Below, piece by piece: positions 36,901-41,940 of a DNA stretch of 64,000 bases (positions are counted from its first letter, which is position 1; each line of letters begins with the position of its first letter). Below the pieces are notes generated by a model. It ran no database searches and was not told where the DNA came from. It saw nothing but the letters and a program-made list of their open reading frames with translations. Source of the stretch: Mycteria americana. Taxonomy: Eukaryota; Chordata; Aves; Ciconiiformes; Ciconiidae. The stretch is taken from the NCBI RefSeq assembly GCF_035582795.1, contig NC_134371.1, positions 48,587,001 through 48,651,000 on the forward strand, in the 5' to 3' direction. The translations under genes and the position numbers were made by a program.

Positions 36901-39900
36901 ACTGATGTTAACTAATTGAAAATAAAAATACCTTCAAAACTGCATACCAAAATGTAAGCATAAATGAGATCTCACTAGGAAAGTAATTTGAATGGTACAA
37001 TATAATCTTCGTGCTACAAACATGAAACAACTGGACCAGTAGGACAGGAATTCTCAAACTGAGGTAACTGAAAATTGGGAAATTGAAGAAAAATTGCTCT
37101 TACCTTGTTACATTCTACTTCTATCATAAGCTGTGAAAAAAAATGACAAAACATTTACAAGTTATTTACTGGAAAAAAAAAAGCAGCTTATTATAGGAAA
37201 CAGGAAATACATTTGGTGAAGCAAGGGACAAAAGACTGTTCACTCTTGGTTAGATTGCAAGATGACATAAATCAGTGTTGCTACAGCCAAGAACCAATAC
37301 AGTAGATTTGAACAGAATTTCTTTACTTTAGGTGCCTATTGTGTTTAAGATGTTTCATATAAGCATAATTCTTGGCCAAAAAATAAACAAACTCATTTCT
37401 AAGAATATGCTACACAGCTATAGTTCCAAGGAACTGGGGCAGCAGTTAAGAACAGCACAGTACACCGGCAGTACAGTAGAGTTCTCCTTGTGACCAATTT
37501 TCTTTTCTTTGTCTTTATGCTATGGATTGTTTTGATAACTAGATTATTAGTTTCCTTATTTCTGTGGGGGAAAAAGAATATTTATTTTATTTTTTCATCA
37601 ATTTAGTAAGAGGATTAGGCAGTTAAATTAAAAGTGTTGAAAATATCTAATGATTTTGGCCATCTTAGTTAATGAATACATGACAACGAATGTATGTCTT
37701 GTATCAAGTCAAAGATATTTTAATTTACTGCATTAATTTCTAGTATGCAAATACATTCAAAACATACCTTTCTTTTACTTTTTCCTGTCCCATTAACTGA
37801 CTCAGAATGTGTAGGTGTGAGAGTTTTGCTTTGAATTCCAACCCAAAATTTCTCTAGATCTTGAACAACAGTTGCACTGGAAAGAAAACAAAATAATCAT
37901 TATTTTTCTATCAACACATTTCAGTATAAAATACCAATAAACTCTCTTTCCCCCCCAAGCCAAGAAAATCCACTCTATTTTGATTTTAAGGGTGTACAGT
38001 ACAAGTTTGAAAAGAACATCATCATTTTCCAGAACACTTTTCTTTTCCAGTTGCTGTATTATCATCCAACGTAATTTTGAAGATAAATAAAATAGATGCT
38101 GAGAAGGAGCAGAAGAGGAATGGACACTATATGAAGAAGCACTGACTCCAGTGGGGAGTATCAGCTCAAATGTCCATAAAAATTGTCACACCTCTTTCCT
38201 GCTCTGACGATCTATCTATATGATGGTGAACTGATTTTCATGGCATTAATGAGTGCAAGTGATCATGTTTTTAATTTGTGTTCTTTTGCCCCTTTTTGTA
38301 TTCCTCAAGATTTAATGAAGCAAGGCCAAGATGCCCCTATCATAAATCTACACTTCAAACAATATCAAGCTATCAAATATTTAGATATTTTCCAATTACA
38401 TCAAGCATGAATTTTGTTAGACCAAGTGATATTTTTACAAGCTTCAGATCTGCAAGAAACATACCATTAAACGAAGGATAAATTTGTCTTCTCCTGTTTT
38501 CAGCAGTTAGTTCATGGGTTGTAAACTTATTTTTAGATTTATCTTACAAGCATTTACCTCAAACTACTACTCTTCTGCTGTTCAAAATGAAAAAAGTTAT
38601 AATTGAATACAGTCTGAACTTCACTTATTCAGGGAACTAGTTACATTCATAATGTTGCTCTTGTAATTAAAGAGGTCAAAGTGTAAAGACTGGTCACTCA
38701 AAGATCCATTAAAAACACTGTGCTTAATGGAATTATTTACATATATTACCACCTGTAGGACAGTTTTTACCTTTTATAATTATACCTTGAAATGGAAATC
38801 ATGTTATTTAATGGACACAGTGGGAAGTTATGACAAACTATGAAAAAAACCATGACTGTGGCAAGACAAGAACATCAGAAACAGCAACACAGATCCATGT
38901 CAAAATAATCCATAGAAATAAAATTTCAAGGGAAAAAAAAAAGAAAAACAATTATTTACATAAAGTGGAGATCTCTAATATCATGTGGAGCAATCCATGT
39001 TGTTGTAACTCTCTGCTTCACATCTGAATTTGCATGACTTACTGCTGAATTCTGCAATTAAAAAGAAATACATACAGTTATATAAGATGCAAAAGTGACC
39101 TATATTATTAGGGGAATGGTCTCTACTACAACAGGTAACACTGATGTCCTCCTAAAAAGTGCCAGGTAGCTTCTACATTAGATTCATATCACATATAGAA
39201 GATACATGTATTTCTTGAGAAAGACTAAATTTTTGAACTCTACTGATGAAATAACTTTGCCATATAAAAAATGCTCACTACTTCTATTAATTTTGATTAA
39301 AGTATTTAAAAGGAAACCAAGCTTAAGTAAGTATTCCGAAGACTGAACACATACCGTCATGTTACGACACTCCAAGCCTTTAGTGTTTGGATCTGTAATT
39401 TTAAAAGTACCAACAGGAACATCTCCTTCTATTTCTCGAGCTTGTAGATTAAATCCTTTAAAACCAACATCTTTAAGTGCTTCTAGAGTCACTGTGAAAA
39501 CAGACGTTTTGAGAAATTTAAGTTTCATACACAACTAAAACCTCTTAAATCTTTAACAACTAATTTCTCTTACTCCAAAGCACAAGACTGCTTAAAACTT
39601 TTACAATTTTTAAAAATATTGGGATTTATTACAGTTTTTATTAATTATCAAAAGAATGACAATAAAGGAAAATGAAGAAATTTGGAGAGGCATTTCTGTG
39701 TAAAGTAACAGGAAATATATGATTTACTGACAATTTTAAAAGTAATTCTGCTCTACCAAATGTCTACAACTTTCTTATTAATCTCACTTGCTCCCCATGC
39801 ATACTCAGAATATTGGCCAATGGCCCTGCTGACCAAAAGGTTATTTATTTTCTATCTAATTAGGCCTACAAAGTCAAAATATCTATGGGAGAAAGAGAAT

Positions 39901-41940
39901 TGCATTTCTTTCTACCTCTGTTTCAAAAAAAATATGAACTTTTGCCTAAGGCTGAATTGCAGAACCATTTTTTTAAATGTGTTACAACTGGAAAAAGAGA
40001 AACTAGACAGTTTGGCTCTCATGTTCTATCTTAAATATGAAAAATTAATAATTATGAACTACTCAATTTTACTCAAATTTTGTTACTGAAGGAGCTCAGA
40101 AAAATATGGAAGAGAGCAGTTTTGTGTATATCCAAATTGAAATTAAATTTCAAGAGGCATAATCAAACTTGTTATGATCTATTATAAACTTGCTGTGCTA
40201 ATGCCAATATTAGGCACTTTTGCAAATAAAATCAGAACAATGGTTTATGCCCACAGATATGTGTAGTCATTAAAAATAAGGATGGATAAACTGGGAATGG
40301 CACAGAAGTCAAGGCAAGGACCAATAATACCTTGACGATTTAACATTTCCAAACACCTGCATAATTAGCCTTCCAATTTGTCATCAACTTTCAGTCCTAA
40401 TTCACTAATTTTTTGCAGGTCTCACGGGGGGAAGACATCCAACACTTGAATGCGGTGTTAAACCAACCACAGATGTGACTGTAAGAGTGTTGGCACATGG
40501 CATGCCACAGGTGAAACTGCAATATGGAAGGGCAGCTCCCTGAGACCAGGTACAGGATGCTTACAATTTGAAGCAATAGAAAAGTAGTGCTAAAGCAAGA
40601 AAAGCACTGTTAGAAAAAAAAGGAAAAAGAAAAAAGGCAAGGTTAGTAGCATCTGGGATTCAATATTTTTGTAATGGTAAATCCCATATAACCTCACAGA
40701 ACAGTCTGCATATACTTAAATCCATCCATCATTTTCCTGGCAATACTGTTTTAAAAATAGCTATCAGTAATCAAACAGCCCTCACAGCCTTGAAGGCGTT
40801 ATTCACACGTTTTTCCAAGAATGGCAGCTATAATAGGACTCCAATGCTTGTCCATTCTTCTCCCTACATATCACCCTCTGCGGAAGCACTTCCATGCTAC
40901 TAGGTTCCGGTAAAACAGAATCCTAGCTGGACAGTAGCTACTTAGTGAATAATGTTCTTTTTCAGCTACCGAGATACAACGGACATGTGACAGGTTACAA
41001 CTCGCTTCCACTTCCATGCTTCTTCTAGCAAATGGCTAGAAAACAAGCATTCACAAGCCACTTAAAGTGTGACAGCACCATGAGATGGCATCATAGTGAG
41101 GTGAAACAAGGCTTTCATGTGTTCCATCCAGAGAGCAATTTGGGATTAGGAAGATAAAAAGGTGGTTTAAACCACAATAGCTCCACCTCCTGCAATTTGA
41201 TAAAATCTGGGATGCAGCTCTTAGAAGGATGACTCAAAATGTCTCACTCTTGAGTTGTCTTATACTGCATCCTGAATTTTTATTTTCCTGTAAGATGAGA
41301 GCATGTGAACATCTAATGAGTGGGATCCTTTTGTATTGCAGAGGCCTGATACAACAGCAAATACTCAAATACAAAGTTAAAGAGCAACTAATTATTAGTC
41401 CAGTTTGACCAGCTGTCCCATTTCATTTTAATTTTGTCACAAAAATTGTAGCATGAAGTTAAGATGTATTTATTAGATAGGGAAAAGAAAAAAAGAGAAT
41501 ATATTTTCAGTTAGACATACATATATATATACTATATACATACACACACACATATATATATAACTATATACATACGTATATATATAAAACGTTTCCAAAA
41601 AGATTAATATCTCAGGTATGGATGAATGATATTGAAATTAAAAAATAGATTTAACTTGACTGGGAGGGAAACATGGGAATTTTGGTGAAGACTGGTAATT
41701 CTGGGAGACACAGATAAAGATTTTATGTCATTCAGATTATTTACCTTGGATTTCATTTCCTGGCTCAAAGTTATCAAAAGATACAGTAATAAGATATGGT
41801 GGTACAGATGTCTGTGGTTCAGCTTCATAGTTTGGTAACAGAGAATCACAGTCAATTGAGGTATTTGTCTGTGGAAAACCAAGGATTCTGGGCAAAAATA
41901 TCCCACAGAACAAAAAAACAAAGCAGGAGTGTCTCCTCAT
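880..41940 (-). CDS. Reeler-domain secreted protein with a Gly/Ser/Tyr/Gln-rich tail encoded by 56 mini-exons (whole gene, 3' end not in window)
   Basis: Sixty coding exons can be joined into one open frame on the minus strand. Exons 1-4 give residues 1-178: signal peptide, then a Reeler domain (about residues 29-160) with the family's hallmarks, namely an N-terminal Cys31, a PPYLI strand, [20 protein letters not shown], a second Cys107, AVSHAN and [17 protein letters not shown]. The next 56 exons (18-66 nt) all divide by three, join in phase 0 and mostly end in CAG (Gln) and begin with GG (Gly). They add about 716 residues of Gly/Ser/Tyr/Gln-rich sequence. Reeler domains occur in reelin, F-spondin, ferric-chelate reductase 1 and insect defence proteins; I see no DOMON, cytochrome b561 or spondin domain here. 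An extracellular matrix, mucus or adhesive role is inference. The stop codon lies outside the window or was missed. Mammalian REELD1 is another Reeler protein, but orthology cannot be judged from this sequence. Confidence 0.85.
1545..2173 (+). mobile_element. CR1 LINE, 3' fragment (ORF2 C-terminus)
   Basis: The frame ending at 2091-2093 encodes the C-terminal end of CR1 ORF2 after the reverse transcriptase: [57 protein letters not shown] and [19 protein letters not shown] short 3' UTR follows, ending in the CR1 terminal repeat (gattctatgattc near 2160-2173). The element is strongly 5'-truncated but its remaining frame is open to its natural stop, so it is fairly young. It lies in the intron between exons 59 and 60, antisense to the gene. 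Confidence 0.9.
2362..2391 (-). CDS. Tail mini-exon 59 ([10 protein letters not shown])
   Basis: 30 nt, phase 0-0, acceptor ctttacag, donor TCT|gtaagt. Second exon with a Cys-x-Cys pair. Confidence 0.78.
3134..3172 (-). CDS. Tail mini-exon 58 ([13 protein letters not shown])
   Basis: 39 nt, phase 0-0, acceptor atttacag, donor CAG|gtacgc. NSS is a potential N-glycosylation site. Confidence 0.86.
3440..3478 (-). CDS. Tail mini-exon 57 ([13 protein letters not shown])
   Basis: 39 nt, phase 0-0, acceptor ttttttcag, donor CAG|gtggga. Confidence 0.86.
3500..3785. repeat. AT-rich low-complexity tract
   Basis: Nearly pure A/T with ATTTATATAAAT-like words, in the intron between exons 56 and 57. Confidence 0.85.
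3991..4029 (-). CDS. Tail mini-exon 56 ([13 protein letters not shown])
   Basis: 39 nt, phase 0-0, acceptor ttttgcag, donor CAG|gtaaat. Confidence 0.87.
4300..4338 (-). CDS. Tail mini-exon 55 ([13 protein letters not shown])
   Basis: 39 nt, phase 0-0, acceptor ttttcag, donor CAT|gtaagc. Confidence 0.84.
5033..5071 (-). CDS. Tail mini-exon 54 ([13 protein letters not shown])
   Basis: 39 nt, phase 0-0, acceptor tttttag, donor CGG|gtaagc. Confidence 0.82.
5998..6036 (-). CDS. Tail mini-exon 53 ([13 protein letters not shown])
   Basis: 39 nt, phase 0-0, acceptor tttacag, donor AGT|gtaagc. Acidic, without Tyr; start of the more divergent 3' part of the tail. Confidence 0.82.
6204..6239 (-). pseudogene. 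Probable decayed mini-exon
   Basis: 36 nt between an acaag acceptor and a CAG|gtaaag donor. It begins EGVF and has stops at codons 5 and 11. Confidence 0.4.
6890..6955 (-). CDS. Tail mini-exon 52, internally duplicated (GSSTYSGA twice, then ASYGQ)
   Basis: 66 nt, the longest tail exon; phase 0-0, acceptor tgaacag, donor CAG|gtaagt. An extra Gly is followed by two 24-nt copies encoding GSSTYSGA that differ at one base (TAC/TAT), then ASYGQ. The extra length is explained by this duplication inside the exon. Confidence 0.9.
7420..7464 (-). CDS. Tail mini-exon 51 ([15 protein letters not shown])
   Basis: 45 nt, phase 0-0, acceptor tgtacag, donor CAG|gtaaat. Confidence 0.9.
7593..7631 (-). CDS. 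Tail mini-exon 50 ([13 protein letters not shown]), first block
   Basis: 39 nt, phase 0-0, acceptor tgtacag, donor CAG|gtaagt. Confidence 0.9.
7734..7775 (-). CDS. Tail mini-exon 49 ([14 protein letters not shown]), first block
   Basis: 42 nt, phase 0-0, acceptor ctttcag, donor CAG|gtaaat. Confidence 0.9.
8183..8221 (-). CDS. Tail mini-exon 48 ([13 protein letters not shown]), first block
   Basis: 39 nt, phase 0-0, donor CAG|gtagtc. Paralogue of exon 50 at protein level (Ser-Ser changed to Pro-Phe). Confidence 0.9.
8324..8365 (-). CDS. Tail mini-exon 47 ([14 protein letters not shown]), first block
   Basis: 42 nt, phase 0-0, acceptor atttcag, donor CAG|gtaaac. Confidence 0.9.
8687..8725 (-). 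CDS. Tail mini-exon 46 ([13 protein letters not shown]), second block
   Basis: 39 nt, phase 0-0, donor CAG|gtaagt, 102-nt intron to exon 45. Identical to the exon at 7593. Confidence 0.9.
8828..8869 (-). CDS. Tail mini-exon 45 ([14 protein letters not shown]), second block
   Basis: 42 nt, phase 0-0, acceptor ctttcag, donor CAG|gtaaat. Differs silently from the exon at 7734. Confidence 0.9.
9276..9314 (-). CDS. Tail mini-exon 44 ([13 protein letters not shown]), second block
   Basis: 39 nt, phase 0-0, donor CAG|gtagtc. Separated from exon 43 by only 102 nt. Identical to the exon at 8183. Confidence 0.9.
9417..9458 (-). CDS. Tail mini-exon 43 ([14 protein letters not shown]), second block
   Basis: 42 nt, phase 0-0, acceptor atttcag, donor CAG|gtaaac. 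Identical to the exon at 8324. Confidence 0.9.
9713..9748 (-). pseudogene. Decayed mini-exon with a stop
   Basis: 36 nt between a catcag acceptor and a CAG|gtatga donor. It starts GHDHL and then meets TAA at codon 6. Confidence 0.5.
10327..10371 (-). pseudogene. Decayed mini-exon with three in-frame stops
   Basis: 45 nt between a ctgtccag acceptor and a CAT|gtaaac donor. The frame keeps SSVYGSSSA but has stops at codons 2, 12 and 14. Either a dead exon or, if spliced in, a truncating one. Confidence 0.6.
10929..10967 (-). pseudogene. Decayed mini-exon: acceptor lost
   Basis: 39 nt still open as [13 protein letters not shown] with an intact CAG|gtaaaa donor. The acceptor position reads ctg instead of cag, so it should no longer be spliced in. 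Confidence 0.6.
11773..11814 (-). CDS. Tail mini-exon 42 ([14 protein letters not shown])
   Basis: 42 nt, phase 0-0, acceptor tttatag, donor CAG|gtaatt. Carries a Cys-x-Cys pair. Confidence 0.82.
12335..12376 (-). CDS. Tail mini-exon 41 ([14 protein letters not shown])
   Basis: 42 nt, phase 0-0, acceptor ttcacag, donor CAG|gtcagg, which is weaker than most. Confidence 0.82.
13075..13113 (-). CDS. Possible additional mini-exon ([13 protein letters not shown])
   Basis: 39 nt, phase 0-0, with a strong CAG|gtaagc donor but a purine-rich acceptor tract (gggcccag). The peptide is hydrophobic and unlike the tail; not counted in the total. Confidence 0.35.
13294..13335 (-). CDS. Tail mini-exon 40 ([14 protein letters not shown])
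   Basis: 42 nt, phase 0-0, acceptor ttcacag, donor CAG|gtaata. Contains NES and NSS sequons. Confidence 0.8.
13471..14042 (+). mobile_element. Solo LTR of an endogenous retrovirus, with target-site duplication
   Basis: The 572-bp element starts TGTCCTGG and ends ACGACA and is flanked by a 5-bp direct repeat, tgtag, at 13466-13470 and 14043-14047. Inside are a TATA box (13728-13735) and an ATTAAA polyadenylation signal (13911-13916), placed as in an LTR. No internal retroviral genes are present. A 5-bp duplication is compatible with several ERV classes. It fills most of the intron between mini-exons 39 and 40 and is antisense to the gene. Confidence 0.88.
14110..14151 (-). CDS. Tail mini-exon 39 ([14 protein letters not shown])
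   Basis: 42 nt, phase 0-0, acceptor tatacag, donor CAG|gtaaac. The solo LTR sits just upstream of it in the transcript. Confidence 0.78.
14645..14728. repeat. Short imperfect tandem repeat
   Basis: The words aattaggacaaa, aattagggaaaaa, aattaggcataa, aattgggacaaa, aattaggtatag and agttagggcaa follow each other at about 12-17 bp spacing. Confidence 0.6.
14777..14812 (-). CDS. Tail mini-exon 38 ([12 protein letters not shown])
   Basis: 36 nt, phase 0-0, acceptor ctttacag, donor CGG|gtaagt. Contains one Cys; more basic than its neighbours. Confidence 0.75.
14997..15020 (-). CDS. Possible additional mini-exon (AGTSDEGV)
   Basis: 24 nt between a tgctag acceptor and a GTG|gtaagg donor, phase 0-0 and open. 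The peptide composition fits the tail, but the exon is short and lacks paralogue support; it is not counted in the total. Confidence 0.4.
16068..16097 (-). CDS. Tail mini-exon 37 ([10 protein letters not shown])
   Basis: 30 nt, phase 0-0, acceptor ttttccag, donor CAG|gtaagt. Begins with an NDT sequon. Confidence 0.82.
16699..16743 (-). CDS. Tail mini-exon 36 ([15 protein letters not shown])
   Basis: 45 nt, phase 0-0, acceptor tcctag, donor GAT|gtgagt. Acidic, with one Cys. Confidence 0.8.
17087..17125 (-). CDS. Tail mini-exon 35 ([13 protein letters not shown])
   Basis: 39 nt, phase 0-0, acceptor ttaaag, donor CAG|gtaact. Confidence 0.88.
17270..17305 (-). CDS. Tail mini-exon 34 ([12 protein letters not shown])
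   Basis: 36 nt, phase 0-0, acceptor tttatag, donor CAA|gtaagt. Confidence 0.88.
17486..17524 (-). CDS. Tail mini-exon 33 ([13 protein letters not shown])
   Basis: 39 nt, phase 0-0, acceptor ttagcag, donor CAG|gtaggt. Paralogue of exons 32 and 34 (shared SQNY core). Confidence 0.88.
17646..17684 (-). CDS. Tail mini-exon 32 ([13 protein letters not shown])
   Basis: 39 nt, phase 0-0, acceptor tcatag, donor CAA|gtaagt. First of four closely spaced paralogous exons. Confidence 0.88.
17948..17968 (-). CDS. Tail mini-exon 31 (DGSQAGQ)
   Basis: 21 nt, phase 0-0, acceptor tttacag, donor CAG|gtagtt. Confidence 0.7.
18545..18765. repeat. AT-rich low-complexity tract
   Basis: TATAATA/TATTATA-rich sequence in the 1.45-kb intron between exons 30 and 31. 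Confidence 0.75.
19423..19455 (-). CDS. Tail mini-exon 30 ([11 protein letters not shown])
   Basis: 33 nt, phase 0-0, acceptor aacag, donor CAG|gtaaat. Contains one Cys. Confidence 0.8.
20745..20789 (-). CDS. Tail mini-exon 29 ([15 protein letters not shown])
   Basis: 45 nt, phase 0-0, acceptor tttttcag, donor CAA|gtaagt. Contains one Cys. Confidence 0.85.
21178..21213 (-). CDS. Tail mini-exon 28 ([12 protein letters not shown]), array copy 1
   Basis: 36 nt, phase 0-0, acceptor cttacag, donor CAG|gtaagc. Last exon of the array in transcription order. Confidence 0.88.
21463..21492 (-). CDS. Tail mini-exon 27 ([10 protein letters not shown]), array copy 1
   Basis: 30 nt, phase 0-0, acceptor ttaaag, donor CAG|gtgaga. 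Confidence 0.88.
21783..21824 (-). CDS. Tail mini-exon 26 ([14 protein letters not shown]), array copy 1
   Basis: 42 nt, phase 0-0, acceptor tcttag, donor CAG|gtaagc. Confidence 0.9.
22161..22196 (-). CDS. Tail mini-exon 25 ([12 protein letters not shown]), orphan array exon
   Basis: 36 nt, phase 0-0. Differs from the AYQ type only in the first codon (acceptor cag then AGC). It sits 983 bp from the exon at 21178, but its own upstream partners are replaced by unrelated intron. Confidence 0.88.
22209..23373. other. Non-repeated intron splitting the exon array
   Basis: About 1.2 kb between the orphan exon 25 and exon 24 has no similarity to the 983-bp unit. I found no mini-exon, mobile element or other feature in it. 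Confidence 0.7.
23431..23466 (-). CDS. Tail mini-exon 24 ([12 protein letters not shown]), array copy 2
   Basis: 36 nt, phase 0-0. Repeat homology ends about 60 bp to its left, where the 1.2-kb spacer begins. Confidence 0.88.
23717..23746 (-). CDS. Tail mini-exon 23 ([10 protein letters not shown]), array copy 2
   Basis: 30 nt, phase 0-0, acceptor ttaaag, donor CAG|gtgaga. Confidence 0.88.
24037..24078 (-). CDS. Tail mini-exon 22 ([14 protein letters not shown]), array copy 2
   Basis: 42 nt, identical in sequence to the exon at 25020; phase 0-0, donor CAG|gtaagc. Confidence 0.9.
24415..24450 (-). CDS. Tail mini-exon 21 ([12 protein letters not shown]), array copy 3
   Basis: 36 nt, identical to the exons at 21178, 23431 and 25398; phase 0-0, donor CAG|gtaagc. 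Confidence 0.88.
24700..24729 (-). CDS. Tail mini-exon 20 ([10 protein letters not shown]), array copy 3
   Basis: 30 nt, identical to the exons at 23717 and 25683; phase 0-0, donor CAG|gtgaga. Confidence 0.88.
25020..25061 (-). CDS. Tail mini-exon 19 ([14 protein letters not shown]), array copy 3
   Basis: 42 nt, phase 0-0, acceptor tcttag, donor CAG|gtaagc. Lies exactly 983 bp from its paralogues at 24037 and 26003. Confidence 0.9.
25398..25433 (-). CDS. Tail mini-exon 18 ([12 protein letters not shown]), array copy 4
   Basis: 36 nt, phase 0-0, acceptor cttacag, donor CAG|gtaagc. Third exon type of the 983-bp unit. Confidence 0.88.
25683..25712 (-). CDS. Tail mini-exon 17 ([10 protein letters not shown]), array copy 4
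   Basis: 30 nt, phase 0-0, acceptor ttaaag, donor CAG|gtgaga. Second exon type of the 983-bp unit. Confidence 0.88.
26003..26044 (-). CDS. Tail mini-exon 16 ([14 protein letters not shown]), array copy 4
   Basis: 42 nt, phase 0-0, donor CAG|gtaagc. It is the 5'-most and most diverged member of the [14 protein letters not shown] exon type of the 983-bp array, with Arg/Pro and Gly substitutions. Confidence 0.88.
26754..26798 (-). CDS. Tail mini-exon 15 ([15 protein letters not shown])
   Basis: 45 nt, phase 0-0, acceptor tgtgtag, donor CAG|gtaagt. The Ser run is encoded by an AGC triplet repeat that could vary in length. Confidence 0.8.
28247..28282 (-). CDS. Tail mini-exon 14 ([12 protein letters not shown])
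   Basis: 36 nt, phase 0-0, acceptor tttttcag, donor CAG|gtagac. Confidence 0.75.
28851..28868 (-). CDS. Tail mini-exon 13 (RHTYPQ)
   Basis: 18 nt, the shortest exon called; phase 0-0, acceptor atttgcag, donor CAG|gtaagc. Confidence 0.6.
29520..29558 (-). CDS. Tail mini-exon 12 ([13 protein letters not shown])
   Basis: 39 nt, phase 0-0, acceptor cctctatag, donor GTG|gtaagc. The peptide is unusually hydrophobic for this tail. Confidence 0.65.
29795..29870 (-). mobile_element. Possible MIR fragment
   Basis: The string cagtcacacaatgactcaac followed by gaggccgaagcaggattt resembles the reverse complement of the MIR core. It is short and diverged. It lies in the intron between exons 11 and 12. 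Confidence 0.3.
30771..30806 (-). CDS. Tail mini-exon 11 ([12 protein letters not shown])
   Basis: 36 nt, phase 0-0, acceptor ctttacag, donor AAG|gtaagc. Confidence 0.8.
31674..31712 (-). CDS. Tail mini-exon 10 ([13 protein letters not shown])
   Basis: 39 nt, phase 0-0, acceptor atttcag, donor CAG|gtaact. Ends in the recurrent YGQ. Confidence 0.85.
32617..32658 (-). CDS. Tail mini-exon 9 ([14 protein letters not shown])
   Basis: 42 nt, phase 0-0, acceptor ttcttag, donor GAT|gtaagc. Contains one Cys. Confidence 0.8.
32841..33115. repeat. TATA-rich minisatellite with recurring agccctttgtata word
   Basis: Imperfect TATACATTATA and TATACTTATA units are bracketed by three or more copies of ttagccctttgtata, near 32853, 33080 and 33098. 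It lies in the intron between exons 8 and 9. Confidence 0.8.
34416..34457 (-). CDS. Tail mini-exon 8 ([14 protein letters not shown])
   Basis: 42 nt, phase 0-0, acceptor atctcag, donor CCT|gtaagt. Contains one Cys. Confidence 0.75.
34494..34527. repeat. G-run and A-run homopolymer pair
   Basis: A run of 13 G is followed by a near-pure run of A, 36-70 nt from the acceptor of mini-exon 8. It makes an unusually C-rich polypyrimidine stretch in the transcript. Confidence 0.85.
35849..35893 (-). CDS. Tail mini-exon 7 ([15 protein letters not shown])
   Basis: 45 nt, phase 0-0, acceptor tttacag, donor CAG|gtaaga. First clear Ser/Tyr/Gln-rich module. Confidence 0.85.
36704..36742 (-). CDS. Tail mini-exon 6 ([13 protein letters not shown])
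   Basis: 39 nt, phase 0-0, acceptor cttgcag, donor ATG|gtaaat. Contains one Cys. Confidence 0.75.
37104..37130 (-). CDS. Tail mini-exon 5 (LMIEVECNK)
   Basis: 27 nt, phase 0-0, acceptor ttttttcacag, donor AAG|gtaaga. It is not Gly/Ser rich and has one Cys; it may be the last part of the linker. Confidence 0.75.
37768..37876 (-). CDS. Exon 4: end of Reeler domain and basic linker
   Basis: One base plus 36 codons, residues 142-178. [17 protein letters not shown] is the closing strand of the Reeler domain. The linker then holds an NGT sequon (Asn170) and a basic KSKRK at 174-178, a possible proprotein-convertase site of the K-x-K-R type. After this exon every junction is phase 0, so this is the boundary between the folded domain and the modular tail. 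Acceptor ctttccag, donor gtatgt. Confidence 0.92.
38960..39051 (-). CDS. Exon 3: Reeler domain, AVSHAN segment
   Basis: The exon encodes residues 112-141 plus two bases. It starts [12 protein letters not shown] and continues [15 protein letters not shown], matching the family pattern of an SHTN-like turn followed by a W-x-AP strand. It ends in phase 2 (AT) and the next exon supplies T, so the frame is confirmed at both sides. Acceptor aattgcag, donor gtaaat. Confidence 0.92.
39355..39491 (-). CDS. Exon 2: Reeler domain core
   Basis: The exon has 2 + 135 nt, residues 66-111. It contains [28 protein letters not shown] and GLECRNMT, the most recognisable part of the Reeler fold, with Cys107 as the likely disulfide partner of Cys31. 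NMT at 109-111 is an N-glycosylation sequon. Acceptor ttttcacag, donor ACG|gtatgt. Confidence 0.92.
41512..41588. repeat. TA/CA microsatellite
   Basis: Mixed (TA)n and (CA)n runs in intron 1. Confidence 0.85.
41745..41940 (-). CDS. Exon 1 (coding): signal peptide and start of Reeler domain
   Basis: This exon encodes 65 codons plus one base. The start codon ATG (41938-41940) directly follows a good acceptor (pyrimidine-rich, ending ccacag), so a 5' UTR exon probably lies upstream. Residues 1-22 are a typical signal peptide: a basic MRR, then a hydrophobic core ([12 protein letters not shown]). The mature start carries an NTS sequon at Asn26, Cys31 and the PPYLITVSF strand of a Reeler domain. 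The donor is CAAG|gtaaat, and its single leftover G completes a Val codon with exon 2. An upstream in-frame ATG at 42037-42039 exists, but the peptide before MRR is not signal-like and an acceptor interrupts it. Confidence 0.88.
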
